DNA from: Sphingomonas sanxanigenens DSM 19645 = NX02
Lineage (GTDB): Bacteria; Pseudomonadota; Alphaproteobacteria; Sphingomonadales; Sphingomonadaceae
DNA length: 64,000 nucleotides
Reading direction: 5' to 3'
Assembly: GCF_000512205.2 (NCBI RefSeq)
Contig: NZ_CP006644.1
Location: 1,178,001 to 1,242,000 of the forward strand
The position numbers were made by a program, and so were the translations under genes. Below are positions 49,310-58,775 of the stretch, piece by piece (position 1 is the first letter of the stretch; every line of letters starts with the position of its first letter). The notes under the pieces are model-generated. The model saw only the letters and a program-made list of their open reading frames with translations, was not told where the DNA came from and ran no database searches.

Positions 49310-49383
49310 CAGCGAGGACGCGACGCCGGGCGCCGCCGCCGCCAGCCTCGACGTGAAAAAACGTTCAAGTGAGGGGATCTGAA

Positions 49384-51759
49384 ATGGGCAGGCAGAACGG
49401 TATGAGGATATCGGCGGTTTCCGCTATCGCGTTGGGTGCAGCGATGCTGGCGGCGCCCGCCGTGGCGCAGGACCAGGTCATGACTGAAAGCCAGTCGGAA
49501 GACATCGTCGTGACCGCACAGAAGCGCGCGGAGCGCCTGCAGGATATCCCTCTGGCAGTCACGGCGGTGAGTGCCGACACGCTGGCCTCGCGCCAGATCA
49601 ACGATACCAACGGGCTGGTGCAGGCGGTGCCGTCGCTGTCGTTCCAGCAGGGCGCGAACCCCACCAACACCAGCTTCCGCATCCGCGGCGTCGGCACCGC
49701 GCTCTTCGGCCAAGGCGTAGAGCCTTCCGTTTCGGTCGTGGTGGATGGCGTCGTCGCCGTGCGTTCGGCGCAGGGATTCTCCGAACTCGCTGATGTCGAG
49801 CGCGTCGAAGTCCTGCGCGGTCCGCAGGGCACGCTGTTCGGCAAGAATGCGTCGGCCGGCGTCATCAGCGTGACGACGGCGCGTCCGTCGCGTGACTTCG
49901 AGGGCAGGGGCGACATCACCATCGCCGAGCATAATGAATATCGCGCGCGCGGCACGGTTTCGGGTCCGATCACCGACACGCTGCGCGCCCGCGTTTCCGG
50001 CTTCTACAGCGATGTCCAGGGCATCACGCGCAACATCGCCACCGACCAGTGGGTGAACGGCACGAAGAGCTGGGGCGTTCGCGGCAAGCTGGAATGGGAC
50101 GTCACGGACAATCTGACGCTGCTGTTCGCCGGCGAATATCGCAAGACGGATGCGGATTGCTGCGCCTCCACGCTGATCCAGATCAGCAATCCGGTGCTCC
50201 AGTCGCTTGTCGGACCGATCAACGCCACGCGCGACAACCGGGAGATCAGCGACGACGCCGAGACCTATGCGAACAGCGAGGCTCAGAACTATTCGCTTCA
50301 GGCCGACTGGGATCTTGGCGGCGCCACGATCACGTCGATCAGCGCGTTCCAGAAATATGATCTGGAGGTCAACCAGCCGATCGACCGCATCGCCGCGACG
50401 TCGCCGATCTTCCTTGGGACTGCGGCCTTCGCGCCCTACACGTTCTGGAATCAAAATCACGGCGCCGTTGACCTGAAGGGCTGGTCGCAGGAACTGCGTA
50501 TCGCCAACAATGGCAGTTCCGATCTCAACTATGTCGCTGGCATATTCTACATGCACAGCGACATCCTGCGTCCCTTTGACCGTCGCCGGGCGCGCTGCAC
50601 TGCGGGTGTCGTGGGCGAGCCTTGCGCTCCCGCCAACATTGTTTGGCAGTCCGCTGCCAGCCGCATCCGGCTGAAGCAGGACAGCATCGCTGCATTCGGC
50701 CAGGCGGACTATCGCATCGTCGGCGGGCTTCGCGCGATCGGCGGCATCCGCGTGCAATATGAAAAGGGCACGAACAGCGGCTATCGCATCGCGCCCATCG
50801 TCGCCGGCGACGCGATCTTCCCCGGCAACCCGCCCCGTAGTGGCAGCTTTTCGGCGGATGACACGGCCATTACGGGCAAGGCGGGCCTGCAATATGAATT
50901 CAACCGCAACGCGCAGATCTATGCCAGCTACACACGTGGCTATAAGGGGCTGGGCTATGAAATGGAGATCGGCGGCGATCTCGCCAATCAGAAGGCCATC
51001 CAGCCCGAACATGTGAACGCCTATGAAATCGGCTTCAAGGGCAGCACCGCCGATCGCACGCTCAGCATCTCGGCCGCGCTGTTCCAGGCCGACTATTCCG
51101 ACCTTCAGGTTCAGGCCAACCGCTCCGATCCCGCCACGGGCGTGATCCAGTTCGTGACCACCAATGCCGGTTCGTCACGCAGCCGCGGCTTCGAGATCGA
51201 AGCCACGCTGCGTCCATCCGACTCCTTCTCGGTCAACGCTGCCGTCACCTACGCGCAGTCGCGCATCAACATCGATGGCCTCAATTGCGCACTTCAGCTC
51301 CAGGCGGCGGCGCCCGTCATGAGCGGCACGCCGCTGAACATCTGCTATCGGACGGCGCCCGGCGCCACGCCGCAGCAGAATCTGCGCAATCGCCCGCTGC
51401 AGGCGAGTCCGGACTGGCGCATCGGCGTGACGCCGCGCTACGAGTATGAAGGCGATAATTTCAACGCCTTCGCGCAGGCCAGCGTCAACTTCACCAGTGC
51501 GCAATATTTCACGTCGGAACTCGATCCGCTGACGATCCAGCCTGCGTATACGCTGGTCGATGCGACGGTCGGTGTCACGACGGCGGATAAGCGCTATGGC
51601 GTCTCGCTGTTCGTGAAGAACATCTTCGACGAGAACTACCTGACGAACATCGGGCATAATTCTCTGATGTCGACCACCGCCAACCCGCTCGATCTGGTGG
51701 GGACGTACAATAAGGATAGCAGCCGATACTTCGGCGCCATCTTCAGCGCTCGCTTTTGA
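49384..51759 (+). CDS. TonB-dependent outer-membrane receptor
   Basis: A 791-residue TonB-dependent receptor from ATG 49384 (site GAGGGG). The signal peptide runs to about residue 24 (LGAAMLAAPAVAQ). The plug domain begins with DIVVTAQKR, a typical TonB-box/plug motif, and the beta-barrel ends in the aromatic C-terminal residue (FGAIFSARF). There is no SusD partner, so it is a sphingomonad-type receptor. It should bring the substrate of the sulfatases into the periplasm. It is followed by a hairpin and then GH3 on the same strand. A LacI-type motif lies 75 nt upstream. Confidence 0.92.
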   Translation: MGRQNGMRISAVSAIALGAAMLAAPAVAQDQVMTESQSEDIVVTAQKRAERLQDIPLAVTAVSADTLASRQINDTNGLVQAVPSLSFQQGANPTNTSFRIRGVGTALFGQGVEPSVSVVVDGVVAVRSAQGFSELADVERVEVLRGPQGTLFGKNASAGVISVTTARPSRDFEGRGDITIAEHNEYRARGTVSGPITDTLRARVSGFYSDVQGITRNIATDQWVNGTKSWGVRGKLEWDVTDNLTLLFAGEYRKTDADCCASTLIQISNPVLQSLVGPINATRDNREISDDAETYANSEAQNYSLQADWDLGGATITSISAFQKYDLEVNQPIDRIAATSPIFLGTAAFAPYTFWNQNHGAVDLKGWSQELRIANNGSSDLNYVAGIFYMHSDILRPFDRRRARCTAGVVGEPCAPANIVWQSAASRIRLKQDSIAAFGQADYRIVGGLRAIGGIRVQYEKGTNSGYRIAPIVAGDAIFPGNPPRSGSFSADDTAITGKAGLQYEFNRNAQIYASYTRGYKGLGYEMEIGGDLANQKAIQPEHVNAYEIGFKGSTADRTLSISAALFQADYSDLQVQANRSDPATGVIQFVTTNAGSSRSRGFEIEATLRPSDSFSVNAAVTYAQSRINIDGLNCALQLQAAAPVMSGTPLNICYRTAPGATPQQNLRNRPLQASPDWRIGVTPRYEYEGDNFNAFAQASVNFTSAQYFTSELDPLTIQPAYTLVDATVGVTTADKRYGVSLFVKNIFDENYLTNIGHNSLMSTTANPLDLVGTYNKDSSRYFGAIFSARF

Positions 51760-51769
51760 TCCTGTGGGG

Positions 51770-51790
51770 GCCGGGCTTTTGAAGCCCGGC
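51770..51790 (+). terminator. Hairpin between the TonB receptor and GH3 genes
   Basis: GCCGGGCTT (51770-51778) pairs with AAGCCCGGC (51782-51790) around a three-base loop, followed by CACGCCTTTT. It could end the receptor transcript or attenuate read-through into the GH3 and gentisate genes. Confidence 0.7.
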
Positions 51791-51874
51791 CACGCCTTTT
51801 CCTCTACCAGGGATTATTATGCCTTCCTTCTGGCCCATCACCCGTCTGACGTTGCGAGCTGAGGGGTGATCGTC

Positions 51875-53554
51875 ATGCCGACCGCGACGGCCGAGCCCCT
51901 CCATATCGATGCGGCCGCACGCCAATGGGTGGAGCGCACGCGCGACACCATGAGCGTGGAGGAGATGGTCGGACAACTCTTCCTCTTCTCGACGTCGCAG
52001 GACAGCCGCGAGGAACTGGACCCGCTGCTGAAGCTGAGGCCCGGCGGCATAAACCGTTTCCCGCGCCCGGACCTCGCCACGTTCCGCGATGCAACGATGC
52101 ATATGATCGAAGGCTCTGCGGTGCCGCCGATCTTCACCGGCGACATCGAGGGCGGCACGATCAGCTATCCCTTTGCCACCGCCGTGCCCAACATCATGGG
52201 CATCGCCGCCTGCGACGATCTGGCGATGACTGAGGCTATTGCCCGGCTCGTCGCGCGGGAAAGCCGCGTGCTCGGCTACGACTGGTCCTTTGGTCCCGTG
52301 GTGGACATCAACCATGCCTTCCGTAGCGCCATTGTCGGCACCCGCTCCTTCGGGTCGGAACCGGATCGGGTTCTGACCCAGGCCAGCACCTACGTCCGCG
52401 CGCTTCAGGAGGAAGGCATCGCCGCCTGCCTGAAACACTGGCCGGGCGACGGTTTCGACGACCGGGATCAGCATCTCGTCACCAGTGTCAATCCGCTGTC
52501 GGTCGAGGAATGGCATGGTCTTTTCGGCCGCATATACAGCCAGCTGATCGAAGAGGGCGTGATGACGGTCATGTCCGCCCATATTGCTTTTCCGGCCTAT
52601 ATCCGCGCGCACATGCCCGAAGCGGGGAGGGAAGCGTTCCAGCCCGCCACCGTGTCGCATCTGCTGAACCAGCGTTTACTGCGCGATGAGCTGGGCTTTC
52701 GCGGTCTCATCATCTCCGATGCGACCGGCATGGGCGGGCTTACCGGCTGGATGGAGCGCTCGGAGGCGGTACCAGCGGTGATCGAGAACGGGTGCGACAT
52801 GTTCCTGTTCAGCCGCGCGCCGGAACGGGACTTTGGCTTCATGCTGGACGGTCTCCGCCAAGGGCGTCTCTCTGAAGCCCGGCTTTACGAAGCGGTGACC
52901 CGCATACTGACGCTGAAGGCTCGTCTCGGGCTGCACGCGGTTAACCCGGCCGAACGCATCATGCCGCTCGAATCCATGCGCGATGCGTTGCAAACGCCGG
53001 CCAACCGTTCCGTGGCGGTGGACGCCGCAGGCCGGAGCGTCACCCTGGTCAAGGACACACAGAGACTGCTTCCGCTCGATTCCGAAACCCATCGACGGAT
53101 CGTCATCATCGCGGATGAAGGCTTCAGTTTCTGGGACGGCGCGATTTTGCGCAGCTATGATCCTGTTCTGGAAGAGCTGCGGGCGCGGGGTTTCGAGCCG
53201 CGGATGCTGGAGATGGAGCAGTGGCCGACGCCGGAGGACACCGACCTCGTCCTGTACCTCGTCGGACAGGAAGCGACCCCCAGCGCGTCGCGCATTTTTC
53301 TGGACCTTGCGAAGCTGCACGGCTCCAATCGCAAGGCGATGACGCAGTTCAGCCGGGAGATCCCGACGGCGCTGGTGTCCTTCGGCCAGCCTTATTATCT
53401 CTACGACGCCCCACAGATGATGACCTGCGTGAACGCCTATAGCGCGATCGAGCCGGTCCAGCGGGAGACCGTCAAGCGGATGGTCGGCGAAGCGTCGTTC
53501 ACCGGGGTCAGCCCGATCGATCCTTTTTGCGGACAGGAGCAGTTGCGGTGGTGA
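51875..53554 (+). CDS. GH3 glycoside hydrolase, NagZ-like, two-domain
   Basis: A 559-residue family 3 glycosidase from ATG 51875 (GAGGGG upstream). It contains KHWPGDGFDDRDQH, the NagZ-branch motif with its Asp-x-His catalytic dyad. The nucleophile Asp is likely in LIISDATGMGG. A second domain of about 200 residues follows. NagZ-type members cleave beta-N-acetylhexosaminides or related glycosides. No signal peptide is seen, so it acts in the cytoplasm, after transport. It is followed 10 nt later by gentisate dioxygenase. A different glycone cannot be ruled out. Confidence 0.88.
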   Translation: MPTATAEPLHIDAAARQWVERTRDTMSVEEMVGQLFLFSTSQDSREELDPLLKLRPGGINRFPRPDLATFRDATMHMIEGSAVPPIFTGDIEGGTISYPFATAVPNIMGIAACDDLAMTEAIARLVARESRVLGYDWSFGPVVDINHAFRSAIVGTRSFGSEPDRVLTQASTYVRALQEEGIAACLKHWPGDGFDDRDQHLVTSVNPLSVEEWHGLFGRIYSQLIEEGVMTVMSAHIAFPAYIRAHMPEAGREAFQPATVSHLLNQRLLRDELGFRGLIISDATGMGGLTGWMERSEAVPAVIENGCDMFLFSRAPERDFGFMLDGLRQGRLSEARLYEAVTRILTLKARLGLHAVNPAERIMPLESMRDALQTPANRSVAVDAAGRSVTLVKDTQRLLPLDSETHRRIVIIADEGFSFWDGAILRSYDPVLEELRARGFEPRMLEMEQWPTPEDTDLVLYLVGQEATPSASRIFLDLAKLHGSNRKAMTQFSREIPTALVSFGQPYYLYDAPQMMTCVNAYSAIEPVQRETVKRMVGEASFTGVSPIDPFCGQEQLRW

Positions 53555-53564
53555 GGACGACGCC

Positions 53565-54629
53565 GTGACGAGTGACGATCGAGGCCACGGCGCGAACGAA
53601 CAGCGCGTGCAGCTGGACGCGCTCTATGCGGCCATGAAACCCAAGGGGCTGCTGCCGCTTTGGGAAAGCCTTCACGCCCTGGTCCTCCCCGAACCCCGGT
53701 CGCCTGCCCGGCCATGGCGCTGGAGCTATGAGGAAGTACGCGACTATCTGATGCGTGCAGGCGACATCATCAGTGCCGAGCAGGCCGAACGTCGCGTGCT
53801 GATCATGGAAAATCCCGGCCTGCCGGGTCTCTCGGCGATCACGCCCAGCTTATATGCCGGGTTGCAACTCGTTTTGCCCGGCGAAGTCGCGCCCTGCCAT
53901 CGCCACACGCAGAATGCACTGCGCTTCGTCATGGAGGGAAGCGGCGCGTTCACTGCGCTGGACGGTGAAAGGGCGGTCATGCAGCCCTTTGATCTTGTCC
54001 TGACACCGGGTGGCCAGCGGCATGACCATGGCAACCAGACGGGACAGCCGATGATCTGGCTTGATGGCCTCGACATCCCGATCGTCCGCCTATTCGACGC
54101 AAGCTTTGCCGAACGGCTCGACGTCGCCGCTCATCCTGAAACCGTACCGCCCGGCGACACGCTTGCCCGCTACGGCCATAATATGCGTCCCATGCGTGGT
54201 CGTGTCGCCGATCGTCGCCCGGCCGCGCGGCCGCTGTTCCACTATCGCTATGCCGACTGGTGTCCCGCGCTGGAGGGGATGGCGGCCAGCGCCGAGATCG
54301 ACCCGCATCTGGGCCATGCGCTCGAATTTCTCAATCCGGCCGATGGCGGCCCGATCCTGTCGACCATATCGGCGCATGTGCGCCTGCTCCCCGCCGGCTT
54401 CGAGACGCGGTCCCGTCAGTCGACCGACGGCACCGTTTTCGTGGTGGTTGAGGGTGAGGCGACGCTGCTGCTGGGCGAGCAGGAAATGCTGCTCGGACCG
54501 CGCGATCTGGCGGTTGTGCCCTCGTGGGTGCCTCACCGCTTTCAGGCGCGGCCGCAGACGATATTGTTCGGCTATTCCGACAAAGCTTCGCAGCTGAAGC
54601 TGGACCTCTATCGGGAGTACAATCATTGA
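53565..54629 (+). CDS. Gentisate 1,2-dioxygenase-like ring-cleavage enzyme (cupin)
   Basis: A 354-residue bicupin that would open gentisate between C1 and C2 to maleylpyruvate. The N-terminal iron site is in PCHRHTQNALRFVMEG and HDHGNQT, the segments characteristic of gentisate dioxygenases. Length fits the family (about 340-380). The GTG start at 53565 is 10 nt after GH3 and the 3' end overlaps the hydrolase start. A 1-hydroxy-2-naphthoate or salicylate dioxygenase is a possible alternative; the neighbours favour gentisate. Confidence 0.88.
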   Translation: MTSDDRGHGANEQRVQLDALYAAMKPKGLLPLWESLHALVLPEPRSPARPWRWSYEEVRDYLMRAGDIISAEQAERRVLIMENPGLPGLSAITPSLYAGLQLVLPGEVAPCHRHTQNALRFVMEGSGAFTALDGERAVMQPFDLVLTPGGQRHDHGNQTGQPMIWLDGLDIPIVRLFDASFAERLDVAAHPETVPPGDTLARYGHNMRPMRGRVADRRPAARPLFHYRYADWCPALEGMAASAEIDPHLGHALEFLNPADGGPILSTISAHVRLLPAGFETRSRQSTDGTVFVVVEGEATLLLGEQEMLLGPRDLAVVPSWVPHRFQARPQTILFGYSDKASQLKLDLYREYNH

Positions 54630-55321
54630 CCCTTCTGTTCGATCCGCAGCCTCCGATCCTCGCACAGACCAGTGATGGCCATGACTATCCGGTCCGCCGC
54701 CTATTCTGCATCGGCCGCAACTATGCCGACCATGCCAAGGAAATGGGCGTGGAAGTCGACCGGGAAGCGCCCTTCTATTTCACCAAATGGGCCGAAACAG
54801 TGGTGCCCAGCGGGCCGATCGCCTACCCTTCGATGACAGGCAACTATCATTATGAGGCCGAACTGGTCGTTGCCATCGGAACGGGCGGGCGCGACATCCC
54901 GATGCATCGCGCGGCCAAGCATATCTACGGTTATGCCACTGGTCTGGACATGACCCGTCGCGACCTTCAGCTCGAAGCGCGGGCAAAGGGGCGTCCATGG
55001 GATGGGGGCAAGAACGTCGAGCAGTCTTCACCGCTCGGCCTTATTCACCCCATCGGCGAAACCGGCGAGCTGTCGGCAGGTGCCATCCGCCTTACCGTCA
55101 ACGGCGACGTGAAGCAGCAGGCCGACCTTGCCGACTTCATTCATCCGGTGCCGGACCTGATTGCCTTCCTGTCGCGCGCCTATCGTCTGGAGCCGGGCGA
55201 CCTTATCTACACGGGTACGCCTGCGGGCGTCGGCGCCGTAGTTCCGGGTGACGAGATCGTCGTGTCGATCGATGGCCTGACCGACACGAAGGTGAAGATC
55301 ATGCCTGTGGCGGATGACTGA
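54626..55321 (+). CDS. Fumarylpyruvate hydrolase (fumarylacetoacetase family)
   Basis: A 231-residue FAH-family enzyme from TTG 54626, overlapping the dioxygenase stop by four bases. The catalytic/metal motifs include GRNYADHAKEMG and the YHYEAELVVAIG segment with the metal-binding Glu residues, and DLIYTGTPAGVGAVVPGDEI near the C-terminus. In the gentisate pathway it would split fumarylpyruvate to fumarate and pyruvate. It is directly followed by the isomerase that makes its substrate. Acylpyruvase activity on other 2,4-dioxoacids is possible. Confidence 0.87.
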   Translation: MTLLFDPQPPILAQTSDGHDYPVRRLFCIGRNYADHAKEMGVEVDREAPFYFTKWAETVVPSGPIAYPSMTGNYHYEAELVVAIGTGGRDIPMHRAAKHIYGYATGLDMTRRDLQLEARAKGRPWDGGKNVEQSSPLGLIHPIGETGELSAGAIRLTVNGDVKQQADLADFIHPVPDLIAFLSRAYRLEPGDLIYTGTPAGVGAVVPGDEIVVSIDGLTDTKVKIMPVADD

Positions 55322-55949
55322 CATGATCCTCCACGGCTTCTGGCGATCCTCGGCAGCATGGCGCGTTCGGATCGTCATGGGACTGAAGGGTCTTGACCGG
55401 ACGGATCGGACTTACCGTCTCCGGGCGGGTGAGCAGCGTTCGCCGGACTATCTGGCGCTCAATCCGCAGGGGCTGGTGCCGTCGCTGGAGGTAGGGGGGG
55501 CGACCCTGACGCAAAGCCTCGCCATCTGCGAATATCTGGACGAACTGTACCCTGAGCCGCCGTTGCTGCCCGCCGATCCGATCGAACGGGCGCATGTGCG
55601 CGCCTTCTCGCAGGCGGTGGCGTGCGACATCCACCCGCTCCAGAACCTCAGGGTGTTGCGCATGCTCGGGCAACGCGGACTGGACGAAGATGCCGCCAGC
55701 GACTGGGCACGCGAGGTTATCGAGACGGGCATCGAAGCCTGCTCACGGCTCATCGCCGGCCGCGGCGGCCCCTATTGCTTCGGCGACCGGATAACGCTCG
55801 CCGATATCTGCCTCATTCCACAACTCGGCAACGCCCGCCGTTTCGGCGCGCGCATCGACTTCCCGCGGATCGAAGCGGTTGAAGCAGCGTGCAACGTCCT
55901 GCCGGCATTCGCAGCCGCTCTTCCCGCCCGGCAGCCCGACGCGGAATGA
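55314..55949 (+). CDS. Maleylpyruvate isomerase (zeta-class GST)
   Basis: A 211-residue zeta-class glutathione S-transferase. The active-site motif SSAAWRVRI lies at about residues 12-20; other family segments are NPQGLVPSLE and TQSLAICEYLDE. It would isomerise maleylpyruvate to fumarylpyruvate with glutathione. It overlaps the preceding hydrolase by eight bases. It completes the three-step gentisate pathway encoded with the dioxygenase and hydrolase. Maleylacetoacetate isomerase activity is an alternative. Confidence 0.88.
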   Translation: MTDMILHGFWRSSAAWRVRIVMGLKGLDRTDRTYRLRAGEQRSPDYLALNPQGLVPSLEVGGATLTQSLAICEYLDELYPEPPLLPADPIERAHVRAFSQAVACDIHPLQNLRVLRMLGQRGLDEDAASDWAREVIETGIEACSRLIAGRGGPYCFGDRITLADICLIPQLGNARRFGARIDFPRIEAVEAACNVLPAFAAALPARQPDAE

Positions 55950-55970
55950 TGCGGGACGACCCGGGCTGGG

Positions 55971-57020
55971 TCAGGCGGGTGGCGGTCCGACGGACTGGCG
56001 CTCTACCATCATGAAATCGACGTAGATCGTTCGGGGCGACGGGTCGGTCGTTTCCTTGCGCACGGTTGCGACCAGCCGCTCGGCCGCCTTTTCCGCTATC
56101 AGGGCGAGCGGTTGGCGCACGGTCGTCAGCGCCGGCCAGATCTTCACTGCGATGGGCGTATCGTCGAAGCCGGTGATGGAAATGTCATCCGGCACCGAAA
56201 GCTTGTTCCGCAGCGCCACATTGACAAAGGCGGCAGCCATGTCGTCATTGCCCGCGATGACGGCCGTGAAATCCGGCCGGCCTTCGAGCACGCGTTCCGC
56301 CAGCGCCAGCCCTGCCTCGAAGGTCGGCGACGCTTCCCACACATGGTCCATGTCCGCCACGACCCCCGCATCGCCAAGCGCGCGCAGATACCCCCTGAGA
56401 CGCGACGCGGCCACAAGGGCCGTGGGGAGCGTAACGATGGCGATCCGGCGGTGGCCCTTCTCAAGCAGCATGCGCGTCAACTCGTAGGACGCCTGCTCGT
56501 CATTTATGCGTACGCAATCCATATTGCGCAGGTCCCCTCCCGGTGCGAGACCGATCATGGGAACATCGTGCCGGTCCGGTAATCCGGCCGCGCTGGCCAC
56601 CTCGCAAATCGGCGGCGGCAGCAGCAGTCCGTCTATTCCGTTCCGCAACACTTTCTCGACACTGCCAATGGGATCGGCAAAGTCGTAGATTTCCAGCACC
56701 AGTTGAACGCCAAGGCGCGATGTCGCGCGCAAGCTGCCGACCAGCATGGCGCTCAAAAGGGCGCTGTCGATGTCGCGATGGAGCAGGCCGATACGGATCG
56801 TCTTGGCCGCGGCCAGGCTGCGGGCGGCGGAATTGGGCGTGTAGTTCAGCGCCTTGACGGCCTCGAGCACCGCCTCCCGCGCGGCCGGATTGACGAAGCT
56901 CTTGTTGTTGATGACATTGGAGACGGTCATGGCCGATACGCCGGCGTGGCGCGCAACGGCAGCGATAGTGGGGCCTTTTGCGCCGCGCCGTCGCTTGCGG
57001 CCGTTATCCTGCGTTGTCAT
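55971..57020 (-). CDS. LacI-family transcriptional regulator
   Basis: A 349-residue LacI-type regulator. The DNA-binding domain spans residues about 18-65 (IAAVARHAGVSAMTVSNVIN recognition region, then the hinge LNYTPNSAARSLA). The periplasmic-binding-protein-like effector domain follows. It converges on the isomerase gene (21-nt gap) and lies in the middle of the island. It is the only regulator in the island and is the natural candidate to bind the repeated ATGTAGCGSTAMAT motif. The inducer is probably a sugar or intermediate from the pathway. Confidence 0.93.
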   Translation of the reverse strand: MTTQDNGRKRRRGAKGPTIAAVARHAGVSAMTVSNVINNKSFVNPAAREAVLEAVKALNYTPNSAARSLAAAKTIRIGLLHRDIDSALLSAMLVGSLRATSRLGVQLVLEIYDFADPIGSVEKVLRNGIDGLLLPPPICEVASAAGLPDRHDVPMIGLAPGGDLRNMDCVRINDEQASYELTRMLLEKGHRRIAIVTLPTALVAASRLRGYLRALGDAGVVADMDHVWEASPTFEAGLALAERVLEGRPDFTAVIAGNDDMAAAFVNVALRNKLSVPDDISITGFDDTPIAVKIWPALTTVRQPLALIAEKAAERLVATVRKETTDPSPRTIYVDFMMVERQSVGPPPA

Positions 57021-57124
57021 GTCGTCCCTGATCTGCTGGCGGAGAGAAATGTCGTAAGCGCGACAGTCCGGAGTATTCCCGGGTCCGCAATTCGTACCGG
57101 TTTCGACCGACGCCCGCCGGCCGG

Positions 57125-58615
57125 TCAGTCGCCACTGCGAATCCGATATTTCGCCGGTTCCTGCATCAACACCGGCGTGCCGCCTGCCAGTGACGTGCGG
57201 AAATTCTCGAGTTGCGGATCGGCGGTCCGCTCCATCTCGCCCAGCATCAGCCGCTTCATCTGGTCTGCCTTCGTCCTGTACGCCGGGTCGTCGATCAAAT
57301 TGCGCCGCTGGCCCGGATCGGCTTCAAGATCGTAGAGCGCCATTGGATAGCCCATCACATATTGCTTCACCCGCGCTGCGATGCGCGCGTCCGTTTCTGC
57401 CGCCTTTGCCATGGCCGGGTAGGTGAGGCCCCACATGCTTTCGATCTTGAGCTCTGTCTTGCCGTTTGCCCAGGCGGTGTAGTGGAAAGCGTGGCGCCTG
57501 TCCTGCAAGGTGCGCGACGGATACAGGAAGCCGCTCGACACATAATCGACATAGGACATGATAAAGGGCGTGTCCCGCACCGCTTCCCCGTTCAGCATCG
57601 GAACCCAGGATCGCCCGTCCAGCCCTGGGACCGGCTTTGCCTGCAGCAGTTCGATCAGCGTCGGAAGGATGTCAAGATTGGTCGCAAGCATGTCGAAACG
57701 CCTCGGCTTGGCCATGCCGGGATAGCGCAGCAGTACTGGCGTGCGGATGCCATGGTCATACACGCTCGCCTTGGCAAAGGGCATCGGCATGCCGTGATCC
57801 GCTACAAACAGGATGATCGTGTCATCCCAGGCACCGCTCTTCTTCAGCGCCTTGAGGATGTTGCCAACTGCAATGTCCATCCGCTGCACCGAATTCCAAT
57901 ATTGCGCCATCTCCTCGCGAATGTCGGGCAGGTCTTCGAGATTTCCGGGAACGGGCACCTGCCCCGCCTTGAGAGGATGCGGAATGCGGTATGGGCCGGT
58001 CTGTTCGTGATCCAGTTCCCTCGCGTCCTCGCTACCATAAAAGGGGCGATGGGGGTCGTTGATGTTGCAGTTGATGAAGAAGGGTTTGTACTGGGCCTGC
58101 GCCTCTGTGACGGCCAGGCGAAGCATGTCGGCATGGACCATGGGATGGCGGTCCTTGCCCTCCTGCTTCATGTCCCAGGGGAAGGAGGAGGCAGGCTGCA
58201 TATGTCCGATCTTGTGACTGGCGGCGCAGTAATAGCCTTCGGCTGACAGCGCCGAGCACAACGTCGGCGTCCCCTCCCGCATCGGGAAGAAGCCGTTGCC
58301 GCCATTTCTATGCGGCAGAAGGCCGCTCATGAACGCTTGCCGCGAAGGCATGCAGATCGGCGCTACGGTCCGCACCTGCCCGAAAACGTGGCTTTGCGCT
58401 GCAAGCCCGTCGAGATGGGGCGTGAGGCCGCGCCGTCCGTTCATGAACCCCAGTGCTGACCAGTCCACATCGTCGGAGGTGATAAGCAGCAGATTGTGGC
58501 GCTTGCGCGGGTCACGCTTCACATAGTCTACAGCGTGTGCATAGCCTGGAAGCGCAGCCACGACGGCGGCAGCCGCGCTCGCCTGCAGGAACCGGCGCTT
58601 GCGTTGATTTATCAT
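57125..58615 (-). CDS. Secreted type I sulfatase (SGSH-like)
   Basis: A 496-residue sulfatase with a signal peptide (RFLQASAAAAVVAALPGYAHA, 20 or so residues) and the formylglycine motif CMPSR at C88. The segments TSDDVDWSALGFMNG and ADHGMPMPFAK match sulfatase metal sites. The organisation resembles N-sulfoglucosamine sulfohydrolase-like members. It is divergent from a GH3 gene across a region with a LacI-type motif. The substrate is unknown. Confidence 0.9.
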   Translation of the reverse strand: MINQRKRRFLQASAAAAVVAALPGYAHAVDYVKRDPRKRHNLLLITSDDVDWSALGFMNGRRGLTPHLDGLAAQSHVFGQVRTVAPICMPSRQAFMSGLLPHRNGGNGFFPMREGTPTLCSALSAEGYYCAASHKIGHMQPASSFPWDMKQEGKDRHPMVHADMLRLAVTEAQAQYKPFFINCNINDPHRPFYGSEDARELDHEQTGPYRIPHPLKAGQVPVPGNLEDLPDIREEMAQYWNSVQRMDIAVGNILKALKKSGAWDDTIILFVADHGMPMPFAKASVYDHGIRTPVLLRYPGMAKPRRFDMLATNLDILPTLIELLQAKPVPGLDGRSWVPMLNGEAVRDTPFIMSYVDYVSSGFLYPSRTLQDRRHAFHYTAWANGKTELKIESMWGLTYPAMAKAAETDARIAARVKQYVMGYPMALYDLEADPGQRRNLIDDPAYRTKADQMKRLMLGEMERTADPQLENFRTSLAGGTPVLMQEPAKYRIRSGD

Positions 58616-58730
58616 CCCGTCCTCTCTGATCGTCAGTCCCTGGCACCACGCTGTGGCGCCGCTCGGTCCGCCGTTCCAAATGCTGCGTCCGTGTCAAAAT
58701 GCAGTCTTGCCCACTTCGCGGGCATAATCA

Positions 58731-58744
58731 ATATAGCGCTACAT
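58731..58744 (+). promoter_or_regulatory. LacI-type operator C
   Basis: ATATAGCGCTACAT (complement ATGTAGCGCTATAT), between the divergent sulfatase (58615) and GH3 (58776) genes, 31 nt before the GH3 start. Near-palindromic. Confidence 0.72.
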
Positions 58745-58775
58745 CAAATCGCTTGGCATAAACGGGGGGAGAGTT

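Larger units (their letters stand above)
49090..49383. promoter_or_regulatory. Divergent promoter region of the sulfatase and TonB-receptor units
   Basis: About 290 nt between the MFS start (minus) and TonB-receptor start (plus). It carries two copies of the LacI-type motif: the left one (49109-49122) close to the MFS start and the right one (49296-49309) about 75 nt upstream of the receptor. No other gene was recognised. Confidence 0.75.

Noticed and set aside
49309-51012. 567-codon minus-strand frame opposite the TonB receptor
   Set aside because: Shadow of the receptor gene with no known domain; the receptor has signal peptide, plug and barrel features.
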